Shown: in pieces, positions 1 to 7,976 of the stretch | Numbering within the stretch: the stretch's first letter is position 1 | Layout of the letters: each line of letters starts with the position of its first letter | Source: Arthrobacter sp. QXT-31 | GTDB taxonomy: Bacteria; Actinomycetota; Actinomycetes; Actinomycetales; Micrococcaceae | Reading direction: 5' to 3' | Length of the DNA stretch: 64,000 bases | Assembly: GCF_001969265.1 (NCBI RefSeq) | Contig: NZ_CP019304.1 | Coordinates: forward strand, 620,001 to 684,000 | Notes under the pieces: generated by a model | The model's input: the letters and a program-made list of their open reading frames with translations, nothing else | Told to the model about the DNA's origin: nothing | The model's database searches: none | Translations under genes and position numbers: made by a program

Positions 1-34
1 CTTTCGCGAGCTCGTGTACGCGGACCTTGGCCAC
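1..34 (-). CDS. infB: translation initiation factor IF-2, N-terminal fragment
   Basis: Only the first eleven codons are inside the window; the gene continues beyond position 1. The minus strand reads GTG then AKVRVHELAK, the typical N-terminus of bacterial IF-2, the GTPase that places fMet-tRNA on the 30S subunit. An AGGAG Shine-Dalgarno at 39-43 lies 4 nt before the GTG and fixes the start. It follows ylxR in the conserved rimP-nusA-ylxR-infB order, which supports the call although the fragment is very short. Confidence 0.85.
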   Translation of the reverse strand, partial: MAKVRVHELAK

Positions 35-186
35 ATTTCTCCTGTCTCGGTCCGCACCGAGCCAGGCACGAACCGTCTACTTCTTACTGCGGGCCCCCGC
101 TGCTGTTACAGCTGAAAGGCCCATTGCAGAGCGCAACAAAGTTGTCATCGTTACGCACTCATCGCTGGGAACTCATCGGGTTTCCA

Positions 187-528
187 TCAGATTTCTGACC
201 CGCTTTCAGGTTGGACGGTTGGTACTGCAGACGCCGGGACATCCGCAGCGTGCGCTCCTGCCGTTATCCGGCGTTCGACGGCGGCGGTTCCGGTTGACCC
301 GTTGAGGGCCCTTCCGAAGGCTCGCCGCTTGACCGCCAGGGCCAGGCACGCTTCGCTGGGGTGCAGCCATGCACCCCGGCCAGCCATCCGGCGTCGTTCA
401 TCCACTACGACGGCGGACGAACCGCCGGCGTCGGAGACGAGCCGGAGTAACTCTGACCGCGGCCCCTTTTTCCGGCATCCGATGCAGGTACGCTGCGGCT
501 GATTCCCGACATGTTGCACGTGTGCCAC
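187..528 (-). CDS. ylxR: YlxR/RnpM family nucleic-acid-binding protein (DUF448)
   Basis: 113 aa. The N-terminal half has the DUF448 signature RTCIGCRKKGPRSELLRLV (residues 13-31) followed by the GRGAWLHPSEACL segment, both typical of YlxR, a small RNA-binding protein. In Bacillus-type bacteria it is reported to interact with RNase P and to influence transcription. The last ~35 residues are a low-complexity A/V/P tail. It lies between nusA and infB, the usual place. The start is a GTG at 528; another GTG three codons later is possible. A TAGAAT hexamer 116 nt upstream could give it a promoter separate from nusA. Confidence 0.9.
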   Translation of the reverse strand: MAHVQHVGNQPQRTCIGCRKKGPRSELLRLVSDAGGSSAVVVDERRRMAGRGAWLHPSEACLALAVKRRAFGRALNGSTGTAAVERRITAGAHAADVPASAVPTVQPESGSEI

Positions 529-643
529 TTCCGAGTATCTTCCTGCCTGTACCTATCTGCCTGCCCGGCCGCCTGCCTCTGCCTTTCGGCAGGACCCGGC
601 GCCCGAACACGCTGATGCCGGCCGCTAGGCGCGGCCAAGTTCT

Positions 644-649
644 ATTCTA
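644..649 (-). promoter_or_regulatory. candidate -10 box for ylxR-infB
   Basis: The 239-nt gap between nusA and ylxR carries TAGAAT on the minus strand, the closest match to the sigma-A -10 consensus in the gap. No convincing -35 is visible. The gap otherwise holds only a short GGCC/GGCC dyad near 747-758 and no ORF. A secondary promoter inside the nusA operon is plausible but unproven. Confidence 0.3.
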
Positions 650-767
650 GCCCCTCACGGGCCTTATACCCGAAACCGGAAACCGGAACTGCCCGCCACA
701 GGAGCTGACAGTCCGGTCGGCATCAGGTGCTGTGCCGGATGGTTTTTCGGCCGTTCGGCCACGCCTC

Positions 768-1745
768 CTAGCCGCGGGGAGCGGCGGCGTCGGAGACGAT
801 ATCGATGCGCCAGCCCGTCAGCTTGGCGGCAAGCCGGGCGTTCTGGCCTTCCTTGCCGATGGCGAGTGAGAGCTGGTAGTCCGGAACCACAACGCGGGCC
901 GAACGGGTTGCCTCGTCGGTGATCGTGACGGAATTCACGCGCGACGGCGACAATGCGCTGGCGATGAACGTTGCCGGATCCTCGCTGAAGTCAACGATGT
1001 CGATCTTCTCGTCGTTCAGTTCGGTCATGACCGCCCGCACGCGCGAGCCCATTTCGCCGATGCACGCGCCCTTGGCGTTGATGCCCGGGGTGTTCGCCTT
1101 GACCGCAATCTTGGTGCGGTGCCCGGCCTCGCGGGCCAGGGCGACAATCTCCACGGAGCGGTCGGCGATCTCGGGGACCTCCAGTTCGAAAAGCTTCCGA
1201 ACCAGGCCCGGGTGCGAACGGGACAGGGTGATGGACGGGCCCTTGGTACCGCGGTGCACGTCGATCACGTACGCGCGGAGCCGGTTCCCGTGAATGTACT
1301 TCTCCCCCGGCACCTGTTCCGGCGGCGGAAGCAGGGCCTCCACGGTGCCGAGGTTGACCTGGATCATGTGCGGGTTGTTGCCCTGCTGGATCAAACCGGC
1401 AACAAGCTCACCCTCGCGCCCCTTGAACTCGCCCAGGACGTTGTCGTCCTCAACGTCGCGCAGCCGCTGCAGGATGATCTGGCGCGCGGTGCTGGCGGCG
1501 ATGCGGCCAAACCCGGCCGGCGTGTGTTCGAACTCGCCGATCGGTGCGCCGTCGTCGTCAATCTCGGTGGCCCAGATGGTCACATGGCCGCTCTTGCGGT
1601 CCAGCTCCGCCCTGGCCTTCTCAAAGGCGCCCGGCGACTTGTGGTAGGCAACGAGCAGTGCCTGCTCGATTGTGGGGATGAGGAGATCCAGCGGGATTTC
1701 GCGCTCACGCTCCAGGAGTCTCAGCGCGCTCATATCAATATCCAT
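768..1745 (-). CDS. nusA: transcription termination/antitermination factor NusA
   Basis: 325 aa, the usual length of actinobacterial NusA, which lacks the C-terminal acidic repeats of E. coli. Order of domains: RNAP-binding N-terminal domain (about 1-105), S1 domain (about 110-180), KH1 with [14 protein letters not shown] and KH2 with [20 protein letters not shown]. It binds RNA polymerase and nascent RNA and modulates pausing, termination and rRNA antitermination. The ATG shares its A with the rimP stop codon (TGATG at 1743-1747), so the two are translationally coupled. Nothing is unusual. Confidence 0.97.
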   Translation of the reverse strand: MDIDMSALRLLEREREIPLDLLIPTIEQALLVAYHKSPGAFEKARAELDRKSGHVTIWATEIDDDGAPIGEFEHTPAGFGRIAASTARQIILQRLRDVEDDNVLGEFKGREGELVAGLIQQGNNPHMIQVNLGTVEALLPPPEQVPGEKYIHGNRLRAYVIDVHRGTKGPSITLSRSHPGLVRKLFELEVPEIADRSVEIVALAREAGHRTKIAVKANTPGINAKGACIGEMGSRVRAVMTELNDEKIDIVDFSEDPATFIASALSPSRVNSVTITDEATRSARVVVPDYQLSLAIGKEGQNARLAAKLTGWRIDIVSDAAAPRG

Positions 1746-2362
1746 CAGGCCTCCTCAGAAGGTCCATTGTGCTCAGTTTCCAGACCGGCCTCGTCGAGGC
1801 GGCTGAACTCAATTTCGACTTTTCCGCTGCGGATCTTGTCGAAAGGAAGTTTTACGGGGTCGCCCTGCCTGGGCTTCATACCCTTTTTCACGGCGATTTC
1901 GGGGACGATGGTCACGCCGGCGTCGTCGACGGAACTGATCCTGCCCGTGACATTCTCATCCTGGATCACGTTCACGGTGACCATGCGGCCACGGGCGCGG
2001 TGCCAGTGCCGGGGCTCGGTCAGCGGGCGCCCCACGCCGGGCGATGAGACCTCAAGGTCATAGGGCCGGCTGTCTGTTCCGGGGTCGTTGTCCAGGATGT
2101 CGGAAAGTTCCTTGGAGATGTCCGCAATGACGTCAAGGCTCACGCCGCCCGTTTCTTCCTGCGGCAGATCCACCACTACGTGGACTATCCGGTTGGAACC
2201 TGCAATCTGGATGGCAACATCCTCCAGGTAGAGGCGGTGGGACTGGACCGCGGGCTCCAGTAGCGACCGAAGGCGTTCAGCCTCGGGATTGTGGACAGCC
2301 GCGGCTTCAGCCTTTCCCGCGCCGGTCCGGTCTGATGAAGTCGTGGCTTCTGCATTACTCAC
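1745..2362 (-). CDS. rimP: ribosome maturation factor RimP
   Basis: 205 aa; RimP promotes maturation of the 30S subunit. The N-terminal domain contains the family segment [13 protein letters not shown] (about residues 102-114), followed by a C-terminal SH3-like barrel. A ~30-residue Ala-rich N-terminal extension is common in actinobacteria. It is the first gene of the nusA-ylxR-infB operon, with a GTG start at 2362 and a GGGAGG Shine-Dalgarno about 11 nt upstream. A TACGCT hexamer at 2402-2407 (minus) is a plausible -10. Confidence 0.93.
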   Translation of the reverse strand: MSNAEATTSSDRTGAGKAEAAAVHNPEAERLRSLLEPAVQSHRLYLEDVAIQIAGSNRIVHVVVDLPQEETGGVSLDVIADISKELSDILDNDPGTDSRPYDLEVSSPGVGRPLTEPRHWHRARGRMVTVNVIQDENVTGRISSVDDAGVTIVPEIAVKKGMKPRQGDPVKLPFDKIRSGKVEIEFSRLDEAGLETEHNGPSEEA

Positions 2363-2400
2363 GATGCCGGCCGCCTCCCGATAGATGATGTTGTGACTAC

Positions 2401-2407
2401 TAGCGTA
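2401..2407. promoter_or_regulatory. candidate overlapping divergent -10 boxes (rimP / DUF4439 gene)
   Basis: The sequence TAGCGTA can be read as TAGCGT on the plus strand (toward 2468) and TACGCT on the minus strand (toward rimP at 2362). Both fit the actinobacterial TAnnnT -10 pattern. The assignment rests on hexamer match and position only. Confidence 0.35.
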
Positions 2408-2467
2408 GCGATTTTCCGGGCGCCTTGGTGCACGGACTTCCTCCCGGCCGTGACAACATGGTCTGTT

Positions 2468-3766
2468 GTGAATGACGACAGCGGGCGAAAAAGAAGGCCG
2501 GGCAATTATCTCCGGTATGCCCTGCTGGCACTCGCCGCGTTCCTGGTGCTGAGTCTCGGTTTTGCGCTGATTCCGCGGGAATCACCGGCACCTGCAGCCC
2601 CATCGTTCTCCGAGCAGGCACGCACCGCTGCCCTCGCCGAAACCCTGGATTTGAGGGCTGCCAGCCAGCAGCTCGCGAACGGATCGTCCGGTGCCCGGCG
2701 CCAGCTGTTTTCGCACGCTGTGACTTTGCTGACTACGCAGGCAAGGGCGCTCCTTCTGCCGGGCGGCGACACCTCCAGCCCTGCGGTTGGGACAGGTTCG
2801 GCGCCCGGCGCCAGTTCAGCGGCCGGCGCGTCCGGAACCGCCGGCCCGTCCGCCGGGGCGCCCGGAACCGCCAGCGCGTCCGCCGGGGCAACATCGGCAC
2901 CAGCGCCCTCGGGCACGGCAGCACTGCCGGCGCTGGTCACCGCGCTGTCCAAGAGCGGCAAGGAACGCCTCCTCCACGCCGAGAAGGCCGACGGCGGGAT
3001 GGCCCGCCTGCTTACGGCGGTGGGGACCGCCCAACTGCTTCAGGCGACGACCCTGGCGCAGGCTGCGGGAACGCCGCCACCGGCGCTCCCGGCGCCGTCG
3101 GCGACACAGCGCAACGCCGCCACCGCCTGTTCGGTCACCAGCCCCTCTGGCAGCGGTGCCCGGTCGCAGGATGGCGCCCAATCAAGCAGCAGTGATCAAT
3201 CAAACAACAGTGACCCATCAAGCAGCAGTGGCCAATCCAGTGGCAGTGACCAGTCCGGCCAAACAACCGGTCCCGCCGACACTGCCACGCTGGCTGCCGC
3301 CCTTGGCCGGGCAGTCCGGACAGAGGTGGAAACGGTCTATGGCTACCAGGTGGCACTGACCCGCCTGGAGGGGGCCGCTGCGGAACAGGCCGCCGGACTG
3401 TTGGCCAAGCACGAGGCCGTGGTGGGCCAGGCCGAGGCGTACACGCGCGTTCACTGCGTCTCCGTTCCTCCCCGCGAACCGGGCTACACCCTGGACACCT
3501 CGTTCCTGCAGAAGCCTGCCGCTGGCTTGGCCAGCCTGGAAGCCGGAACGCTCCCGGTCTACGGCGACCTTGTGGCCCTGAGCGACGGCGAGACGCGGAA
3601 GTGGGCCGTCTCCTCGCTGGTCGCAGCCGCCCAGCGGACCATGCGCTGGGGATCCGATCCCGGCCCCGTGCCCGGCATTGTGCTGGACACCTCGCTCCTG
3701 CCGGAGCTTCCGGAGCCGGCGGCACCCTCGGCGCACCCGACCGGAGACGGCACGGCAACGCCCTAG
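2468..3766 (+). CDS. membrane-anchored protein with C-terminal DUF4439 (ferritin-like) domain
   Basis: 432 aa from the GTG at 2468; an in-frame GTG at 2393 is less likely because it reaches back into the rimP promoter. A basic stretch (GRKRRPGNYLR) is followed by one hydrophobic segment (YALLALAAFLVLSLGFALI), so the rest is probably outside the membrane. The middle is low complexity, first A/S/G/T/P-rich and then an S/N/D/Q hexapeptide repeat. The last ~150 residues match my recollection of DUF4439, a four-helix ferritin-like domain: TEVETVYGYQVALTRL, HEAVVGQAEAY and a final AAAQRTMRWG. Function is unknown. It is transcribed divergently from rimP and may share a transcript with the VIT-family gene downstream. 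Confidence 0.75.
   Translation: MNDDSGRKRRPGNYLRYALLALAAFLVLSLGFALIPRESPAPAAPSFSEQARTAALAETLDLRAASQQLANGSSGARRQLFSHAVTLLTTQARALLLPGGDTSSPAVGTGSAPGASSAAGASGTAGPSAGAPGTASASAGATSAPAPSGTAALPALVTALSKSGKERLLHAEKADGGMARLLTAVGTAQLLQATTLAQAAGTPPPALPAPSATQRNAATACSVTSPSGSGARSQDGAQSSSSDQSNNSDPSSSSGQSSGSDQSGQTTGPADTATLAAALGRAVRTEVETVYGYQVALTRLEGAAAEQAAGLLAKHEAVVGQAEAYTRVHCVSVPPREPGYTLDTSFLQKPAAGLASLEAGTLPVYGDLVALSDGETRKWAVSSLVAAAQRTMRWGSDPGPVPGIVLDTSLLPELPEPAAPSAHPTGDGTATP
3180..3251 (+). repeat. four tandem 18-bp units inside the DUF4439 gene
   Basis: Four imperfect 18-nt units start at 3180, 3198, 3216 and 3234. They encode QSSSSD, QSNNSD, PSSSSG and QSSGSD. The repeat keeps the reading frame and forms a hydrophilic linker. 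It is a likely site of length variation between strains. Confidence 0.85.
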
Positions 3767-3809
3767 GTTCCACTGGCTGGCGGCTGCCTCCAAGTGGTTT
3801 GCTGGAGCC

Positions 3810-4553
3810 ATGGAGTCAGCGGACAATCCGGCATTGCCCCCTGCGGGGCAGCACGCCAATGAGCCCCACAGCAATGACATCGTGCACCGCCTGAACTGGC
3901 TGCGTGCCGGTGTCCTCGGAGCCAACGACGGGATCGTCTCGGTCGCGGCAATTGTGGTGGGCGTAGCCGGTGCCACCAGCGAGCACGGCCCCATCCTCGC
4001 GGCCGGTGCAGCCGGCCTGGTGGGCGGTGCCGTCTCGATGGCCCTGGGCGAGTACGTCTCCGTCAGCAGCCAGAGCGACAGCCAGAAGGCGATGATCGAG
4101 AAGGAACGGCGGGAACTTGCCGAGGAACCGGAAGAGGAGCTGACGGAACTCGCTGCGATCTACCGGAGCAAGGGCCTCAGCGAGGAAACGGCCCGGAACG
4201 TGGCACGGGAACTCACCGAGCACGATGCCCTGGCTGCTCACCTTTCCGCCGAGCTCAATATTGACGAAGAGGACATCGTGAGCCCTTGGCATGCCGCCTT
4301 TGCGTCAGCCATCGCGTTCACACTGGGGGCCTTGCTGCCGATGCTCGCCATCATGCTGCCTCCCGAAAACATTCGCGTTGCGGTGACCTTTGGAGCGGTC
4401 CTGCTGGCCCTGGCCGTGACGGGTGCCGTCGGCGCGTGGATTGGCGGCGGCTCAAAAATCCGGGCAGCTGCACGGGTGGTGGTGGGAGGCGGCCTTGCCC
4501 TGGCCGCGACCTTCACCATCGGCAACCTGCTGGGCGCCACCGGCATCATGTAG
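3810..4553 (+). CDS. VIT1/CCC1 family transporter (Fe/Mn)
   Basis: 247 aa. The N-terminal NWLRAGVLGANDGIVSVAAI segment is the hallmark of the VIT/CCC1 family, integral membrane proteins that export or store Fe2+ and Mn2+. After the second membrane segment comes a charged cytoplasmic stretch (MIEKERRELAEEPEEELTEL), matching the metal-binding helical insert of the family. Three more membrane segments follow (about 165-247). The ATG at 3810 was chosen because family homology begins about 30 residues later and only unrelated sequence precedes it; a weak TGGAGC lies just upstream. Following an iron-storage-like DUF4439 gene hints at metal handling, but that is inference. Confidence 0.85.
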   Translation: MESADNPALPPAGQHANEPHSNDIVHRLNWLRAGVLGANDGIVSVAAIVVGVAGATSEHGPILAAGAAGLVGGAVSMALGEYVSVSSQSDSQKAMIEKERRELAEEPEEELTELAAIYRSKGLSEETARNVARELTEHDALAAHLSAELNIDEEDIVSPWHAAFASAIAFTLGALLPMLAIMLPPENIRVAVTFGAVLLALAVTGAVGAWIGGGSKIRAAARVVVGGGLALAATFTIGNLLGATGIM

Positions 4554-4615
4554 GGGCGCCAGAGGACCTTTCTGGCAGGAGCTGTCCCCTACCGGCCTTC
4601 CGACGCCCCCTCTAC

Positions 4616-4621
4616 TACGCT
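4616..4621 (+). promoter_or_regulatory. -10 box TACGCT of the APH(6)-like gene, leaderless layout
   Basis: TACGCT ends 6 nt before the GTG start at 4628, so transcription would begin at or next to the start codon. The GGAG between them is too close to the GTG (2 nt) to act as a normal Shine-Dalgarno. Confidence 0.55.
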
Positions 4622-4627
4622 GGAGAT

Positions 4628-5668
4628 GTGAGCCCGCCAGCAGACGTTCCTATTCCGCCGGACCTGATGCGCCGCTATTCCCGCAACAGTGCCGGCAGGG
4701 CCTGGCTGGCGTCGTTGCCGGACATGATCCGGGGCCGGCTGGACCAGTGGCAGCTCGAGCTTGACCTGGAACCGGGAACCCTTCCGTGGAGCGGGCACGG
4801 CGGTGTTGTGGTCCCGGTCCGCGCGGCAGGAGTGGCCGCTGCATTGAAGGTGGCTTTTCCGCACGACGAAGCGCTGGTGGAGCGCCATGCACTGGCGCTG
4901 TGGGACGGCCATGGTGCAGTGCAGCTGCTTGCCTCCGACGCCGGTACGTGCTCCATGCTCCTTGAGCGGCTGGATGCCGGCAGGTCGCTGCGGACCGAGC
5001 CGATGGACACTGCCCTTGAGGTGTGGGGCAGGCTGATGCGGGAGCTGAGCCTCGTGCCCGACGGCCGGCCGCAGTGGCAGGAATTTGTGCACGTGGCCGC
5101 CCGGGCGGAACAGTGGAGCGACGACCTGCCGGCCGAATGGGAACAGCTGGGCCGCCCGTTCCCCCGGTGGCTGCTGGAGGCCGCGCTCGAGGTCTGCCAG
5201 ACGCGCGGTGCCGTGGGCCGCCGCTCCTCCGACGACGTCCTGGTCAACACTGATTTCCACTACCTCAACATCCTGGCCAGGCTTGACGAGAGGGGCAGTG
5301 CTGCAGCCACCGGCTTTGCCGCCATCGACCCGCAGCCGATGGTGGGCGAGGCGGAATTCGCCGTTGCACCCGTACTCTGGAACCGGATTCCGGACCTGCC
5401 CGCAAGAGATCCCGCCGCCGGCCTGCTCGCAAGGTGCCATGACTTCAGCGTCGCCGCTGGACTGGACCCTGAAGTGGCCCGCCAGTGGAGCCTGGCCCGC
5501 GAGGTGGACAACGCCCTGCACTACACCTCCAGGCCTGGCCACGGCGGAGACATGGCCCGCTCGCTGTGGGTGGCCAGCACGCTCGCGGGGCGGACACTGG
5601 ACGGGCTTCCGGCCGCCCATGATCTGCCCGAACCGGGCGAGGACGCCCTGGATTCGGCCCCGACCTAG
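4628..5668 (+). CDS. APH(6)-type aminoglycoside/hydroxyurea antibiotic resistance kinase
   Basis: 346 aa. It resembles the family of streptomycin 6-phosphotransferases and the hydroxyurea kinase. Visible motifs are VAAALKVAFPHDEALVERHA with the ATP-binding Lys, LLERLDAGRSL, a catalytic loop VNTDFHYLNIL that keeps Asp, His and Asn but has Asn where many members have His, and IDPQPMVGEAEFA for metal binding. Such enzymes phosphorylate small hydroxylated antibiotics in the cytoplasm. No mobile element or resistance island surrounds it, so it looks like an intrinsic chromosomal gene whose natural substrate is unknown. Confidence 0.8.
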   Translation: MSPPADVPIPPDLMRRYSRNSAGRAWLASLPDMIRGRLDQWQLELDLEPGTLPWSGHGGVVVPVRAAGVAAALKVAFPHDEALVERHALALWDGHGAVQLLASDAGTCSMLLERLDAGRSLRTEPMDTALEVWGRLMRELSLVPDGRPQWQEFVHVAARAEQWSDDLPAEWEQLGRPFPRWLLEAALEVCQTRGAVGRRSSDDVLVNTDFHYLNILARLDERGSAAATGFAAIDPQPMVGEAEFAVAPVLWNRIPDLPARDPAAGLLARCHDFSVAAGLDPEVARQWSLAREVDNALHYTSRPGHGGDMARSLWVASTLAGRTLDGLPAAHDLPEPGEDALDSAPT

Positions 5669-5672
5669 GCCG

Positions 5673-7109
5673 TCAGGACCTTTCGGAGCGGGCGGCTTCC
5701 AACGCAGTCCGGACCGCGTCCACAGCCGTGGCCAGGTCGCCGGCGTCGGTGCTCCAGTTGCTCACGGATATCCGCACCACGTCCCTGCCGTGCCAGCGGG
5801 AACCGGACATCCAGACCTTCCCGTCGGCGATAAGCCTGTCCGCTACCCGGCGCGTCATGGCATCGTCCCCGAAGGCGACCGTGATCTGGGTATAGCCGAC
5901 GTCGTTGAGGACCTCCACCCCCTCGACGGCGGTGAGCTCCTCGGCGAGTTGGGCAGCAGACGCGGCGAGGCGGCGTATCTGTTCGGCCACGCCGTCCCTG
6001 CCGAGGGACTTCAGCGCGGCCCAGACCGGCACTCCCCTGGCCCTGCGGGAAAGCTCCGGGACCCGCTGGCTGGGATGTCCGGCGCCGTCAACGTCCTGAA
6101 GGAGGTAGCTGGCGTTCAGCCCCATGGCGCTGCGCAGGGCTTGGGCGTCCCGGACCGCGACGACGCCGCAGTCGTACGGGACGTTGAGGCTCTTGTGCGC
6201 GTCGGTGGCCCAGGAGTCCGCCCCTTCGACGCCCGCGGTCAGTCCGGCGAGCTCCGGGACGGCAGCGGCCCAGAGTCCGAAGGCCCCGTCCACGTGCACC
6301 CAGGCCCCATGTGCCTTGGACACGGCGATGGCTGCGCCGAAGGGATCGAAGGCTCCGGAGTGGAGGTTTCCGGCCTGCAGGCACACCAGCACGAGGGCGG
6401 GAGGAGAGCTCTGGCCGGATGCCGCAGCATGGTCCAGCGCGATCCGGTCCAGCGCACAGTCCAGCTCCGCTGCCTCGATGCGTCCCTGGCTGTCCGCCGG
6501 AACCACGGTGGGGCTGCCCATTCCGAGGTAGCGCAGCGCGACGTCCACCGTCTCGTGCCGCTCCTTCCCCACCAGGCAGTGGATCCGCGGCGCGCCAAAG
6601 AGTCCGTCGCGTTCCAGGTCCCATCCCGCGTTTTTCAACAGGCGCCAGCGCGCGGCTGCCAGCCCGGTGAAGTTGGCCATGGTGGCTCCGGTGACAAAGC
6701 CGACATCGGATTCCTCCGGCAGGCCAAGCAACTGCAGCAGCCAGTGGCCGGCGGCGTCCTCGATGGCAGCTATGGCGGGCGTCGCATAGCGGAGCACCGA
6801 GTTCTGGTCCCACGCGCTGACAAGCCAGTCGGCCGCCATGGCTGCAGGAAGCGTGCCGCCGATGACCCAGCCGAAGAAGCGCCCGGACGGCATCGCCATG
6901 AGGCCCGGTTCGGCGTGGCGGGCCAGGTAGTCCACCACGGCGGCCGGGGCCATCCCTGACTGCGGCAGCGCGCCGTCGAACGCTGCGGCGAGTTCCCGGG
7001 CTGCCTGCTGCGGACCTACCCGGCGGGTGGACTGGCTTTCCAGCCAGAGCGTCGCGTGCCGGACGGCTGCAGCCAGGGCCTCCCTGTACGGTTCTGCACC
7101 GGCGGACAT
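5673..7109 (-). CDS. PLP-dependent group II decarboxylase family protein
   Basis: 478 aa, fold-type I PLP enzyme of the aromatic-L-amino-acid/glutamate/diaminobutyrate decarboxylase group. Evidence: FFGWVIGGTLPAAMAADWL near residue 80, GFVTGATMANFTGLAAAR (phosphate binding), HVDGAFGLWAA (Asp pairs with the PLP nitrogen) and ATDAHKSLNVPYDCG, whose Lys forms the internal aldimine. It probably decarboxylates an amino acid; the substrate cannot be read from sequence. It is convergent with the APH(6)-like gene (4-nt gap). TAGCAT lies 6 nt before the ATG, suggesting a leaderless mRNA. Confidence 0.85.
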   Translation of the reverse strand: MSAGAEPYREALAAAVRHATLWLESQSTRRVGPQQAARELAAAFDGALPQSGMAPAAVVDYLARHAEPGLMAMPSGRFFGWVIGGTLPAAMAADWLVSAWDQNSVLRYATPAIAAIEDAAGHWLLQLLGLPEESDVGFVTGATMANFTGLAAARWRLLKNAGWDLERDGLFGAPRIHCLVGKERHETVDVALRYLGMGSPTVVPADSQGRIEAAELDCALDRIALDHAAASGQSSPPALVLVCLQAGNLHSGAFDPFGAAIAVSKAHGAWVHVDGAFGLWAAAVPELAGLTAGVEGADSWATDAHKSLNVPYDCGVVAVRDAQALRSAMGLNASYLLQDVDGAGHPSQRVPELSRRARGVPVWAALKSLGRDGVAEQIRRLAASAAQLAEELTAVEGVEVLNDVGYTQITVAFGDDAMTRRVADRLIADGKVWMSGSRWHGRDVVRISVSNWSTDAGDLATAVDAVRTALEAARSERS

Positions 7110-7115
7110 AGGTGC

Positions 7116-7121
7116 ATGCTA
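7116..7121 (-). promoter_or_regulatory. -10 box TAGCAT of the PLP decarboxylase gene, leaderless layout
   Basis: On the minus strand TAGCAT is followed by 6 nt and then the ATG at 7109. No Shine-Dalgarno sits in the spacer. Confidence 0.55.
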
Positions 7122-7169
7122 CGCCCTCCCCCGGTCGACCGCGAGGAGCTGCTCAGGCGAGGGGCCGGC

Positions 7170-7964
7170 TCAGGCGAAGTTCTCCTGCCAGACGTCAAAG
7201 GCGAGCTTGACGATCAGGGCGAAAACCACCACCAGGAAGACCACGCGCACGAATTTGCTCCCCTGTTTTACAGCGGTGCGTGCGCCGAGGTAACCGCCGG
7301 CCATGTTCGCTGCGCCCAGCAGCAGGCCAACGCCCCACAGCAGCGAGCCGTGCGGAAGGAAGAAAATGAGGGCCCCGGCGTTCGTGGCCATGTTGACGAT
7401 CTTCGCCTTGGCGCTGGCCTCGAGGAAGGCGTATCCCATCGCCGAAACCAATGCGATCACCAGGAACGAACCAGTGCCTGGCCCGATCAGGCCGTCGTAG
7501 AAACCGATGACGGCACCGATGGCACAGGCCACCACATAGTGGGTGCGTCCGTCGTGCCTGAGCTCGGTGAGGTGTCCGGCGTCGGGCTTGAGGGCCGTGA
7601 ACAGCGCGACGGCCACCAGCGCCACCACAATGATCGGTTTGAACACCTCCGCCGGCAGCCGGGTGGCCAGCAGTGCACCGCCGAAGCTGCCCGCCAGCGC
7701 AATGGCTGCCATCGGCACGGCCGTCCTCAGATCCGGCCGGACGCGCCCGTAATAGGTCACGGCACTCGTGGTGGTGCCGAAGATGGAGCCCATCTTGTTA
7801 GTGGCCAGCGCCTGCACCGGGGTGATCCCCGGCACCAGCAGCAGCGCCGGCAGCTGCAGCAGGCCGCCACCGCCCACCACGGCATCCACCCAGCCGGCTG
7901 AGAAGCCAGCCACCACTATCAGGACGATAGTGGCGAGCTGGATTGACTCAAACCCCGAAACCAC
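7170..7964 (-). CDS. TSUP family transporter (TauE/SafE-like sulfite/organosulfonate exporter)
   Basis: 264 aa and about eight membrane segments. The family signature GFSAGWVDAVVGGGGLLQLPALLL (about 19-42) is present, and a second half-repeat contains IGFYDGLIGPGTGSFLVI. TSUP proteins carry sulfite, sulfoacetate or related anions across the inner membrane. The GTG at 7964 is 12 nt after the proS stop, so it may be the last gene of a proS transcript. Substrate is unknown. Confidence 0.88.
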   Translation of the reverse strand: MVSGFESIQLATIVLIVVAGFSAGWVDAVVGGGGLLQLPALLLVPGITPVQALATNKMGSIFGTTTSAVTYYGRVRPDLRTAVPMAAIALAGSFGGALLATRLPAEVFKPIIVVALVAVALFTALKPDAGHLTELRHDGRTHYVVACAIGAVIGFYDGLIGPGTGSFLVIALVSAMGYAFLEASAKAKIVNMATNAGALIFFLPHGSLLWGVGLLLGAANMAGGYLGARTAVKQGSKFVRVVFLVVVFALIVKLAFDVWQENFA

Positions 7965-7976
7965 TGGGGGTGGGCG

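Noticed and set aside
747..758. Terminator after nusA (GGCCGAACGGCC with following A-rich bases)
   Set aside because: The stem is only 4 bp with a 4-nt loop and no T-run follows on the minus strand. The operon continues into ylxR and infB.
5085..6959. Very long open frame on the plus strand opposite the PLP decarboxylase
   Set aside because: It runs through the end of the kinase gene and antisense to a clear decarboxylase. Its translation is Arg/Pro/Gly-rich with no domain, as expected for an antisense frame in GC-rich DNA.
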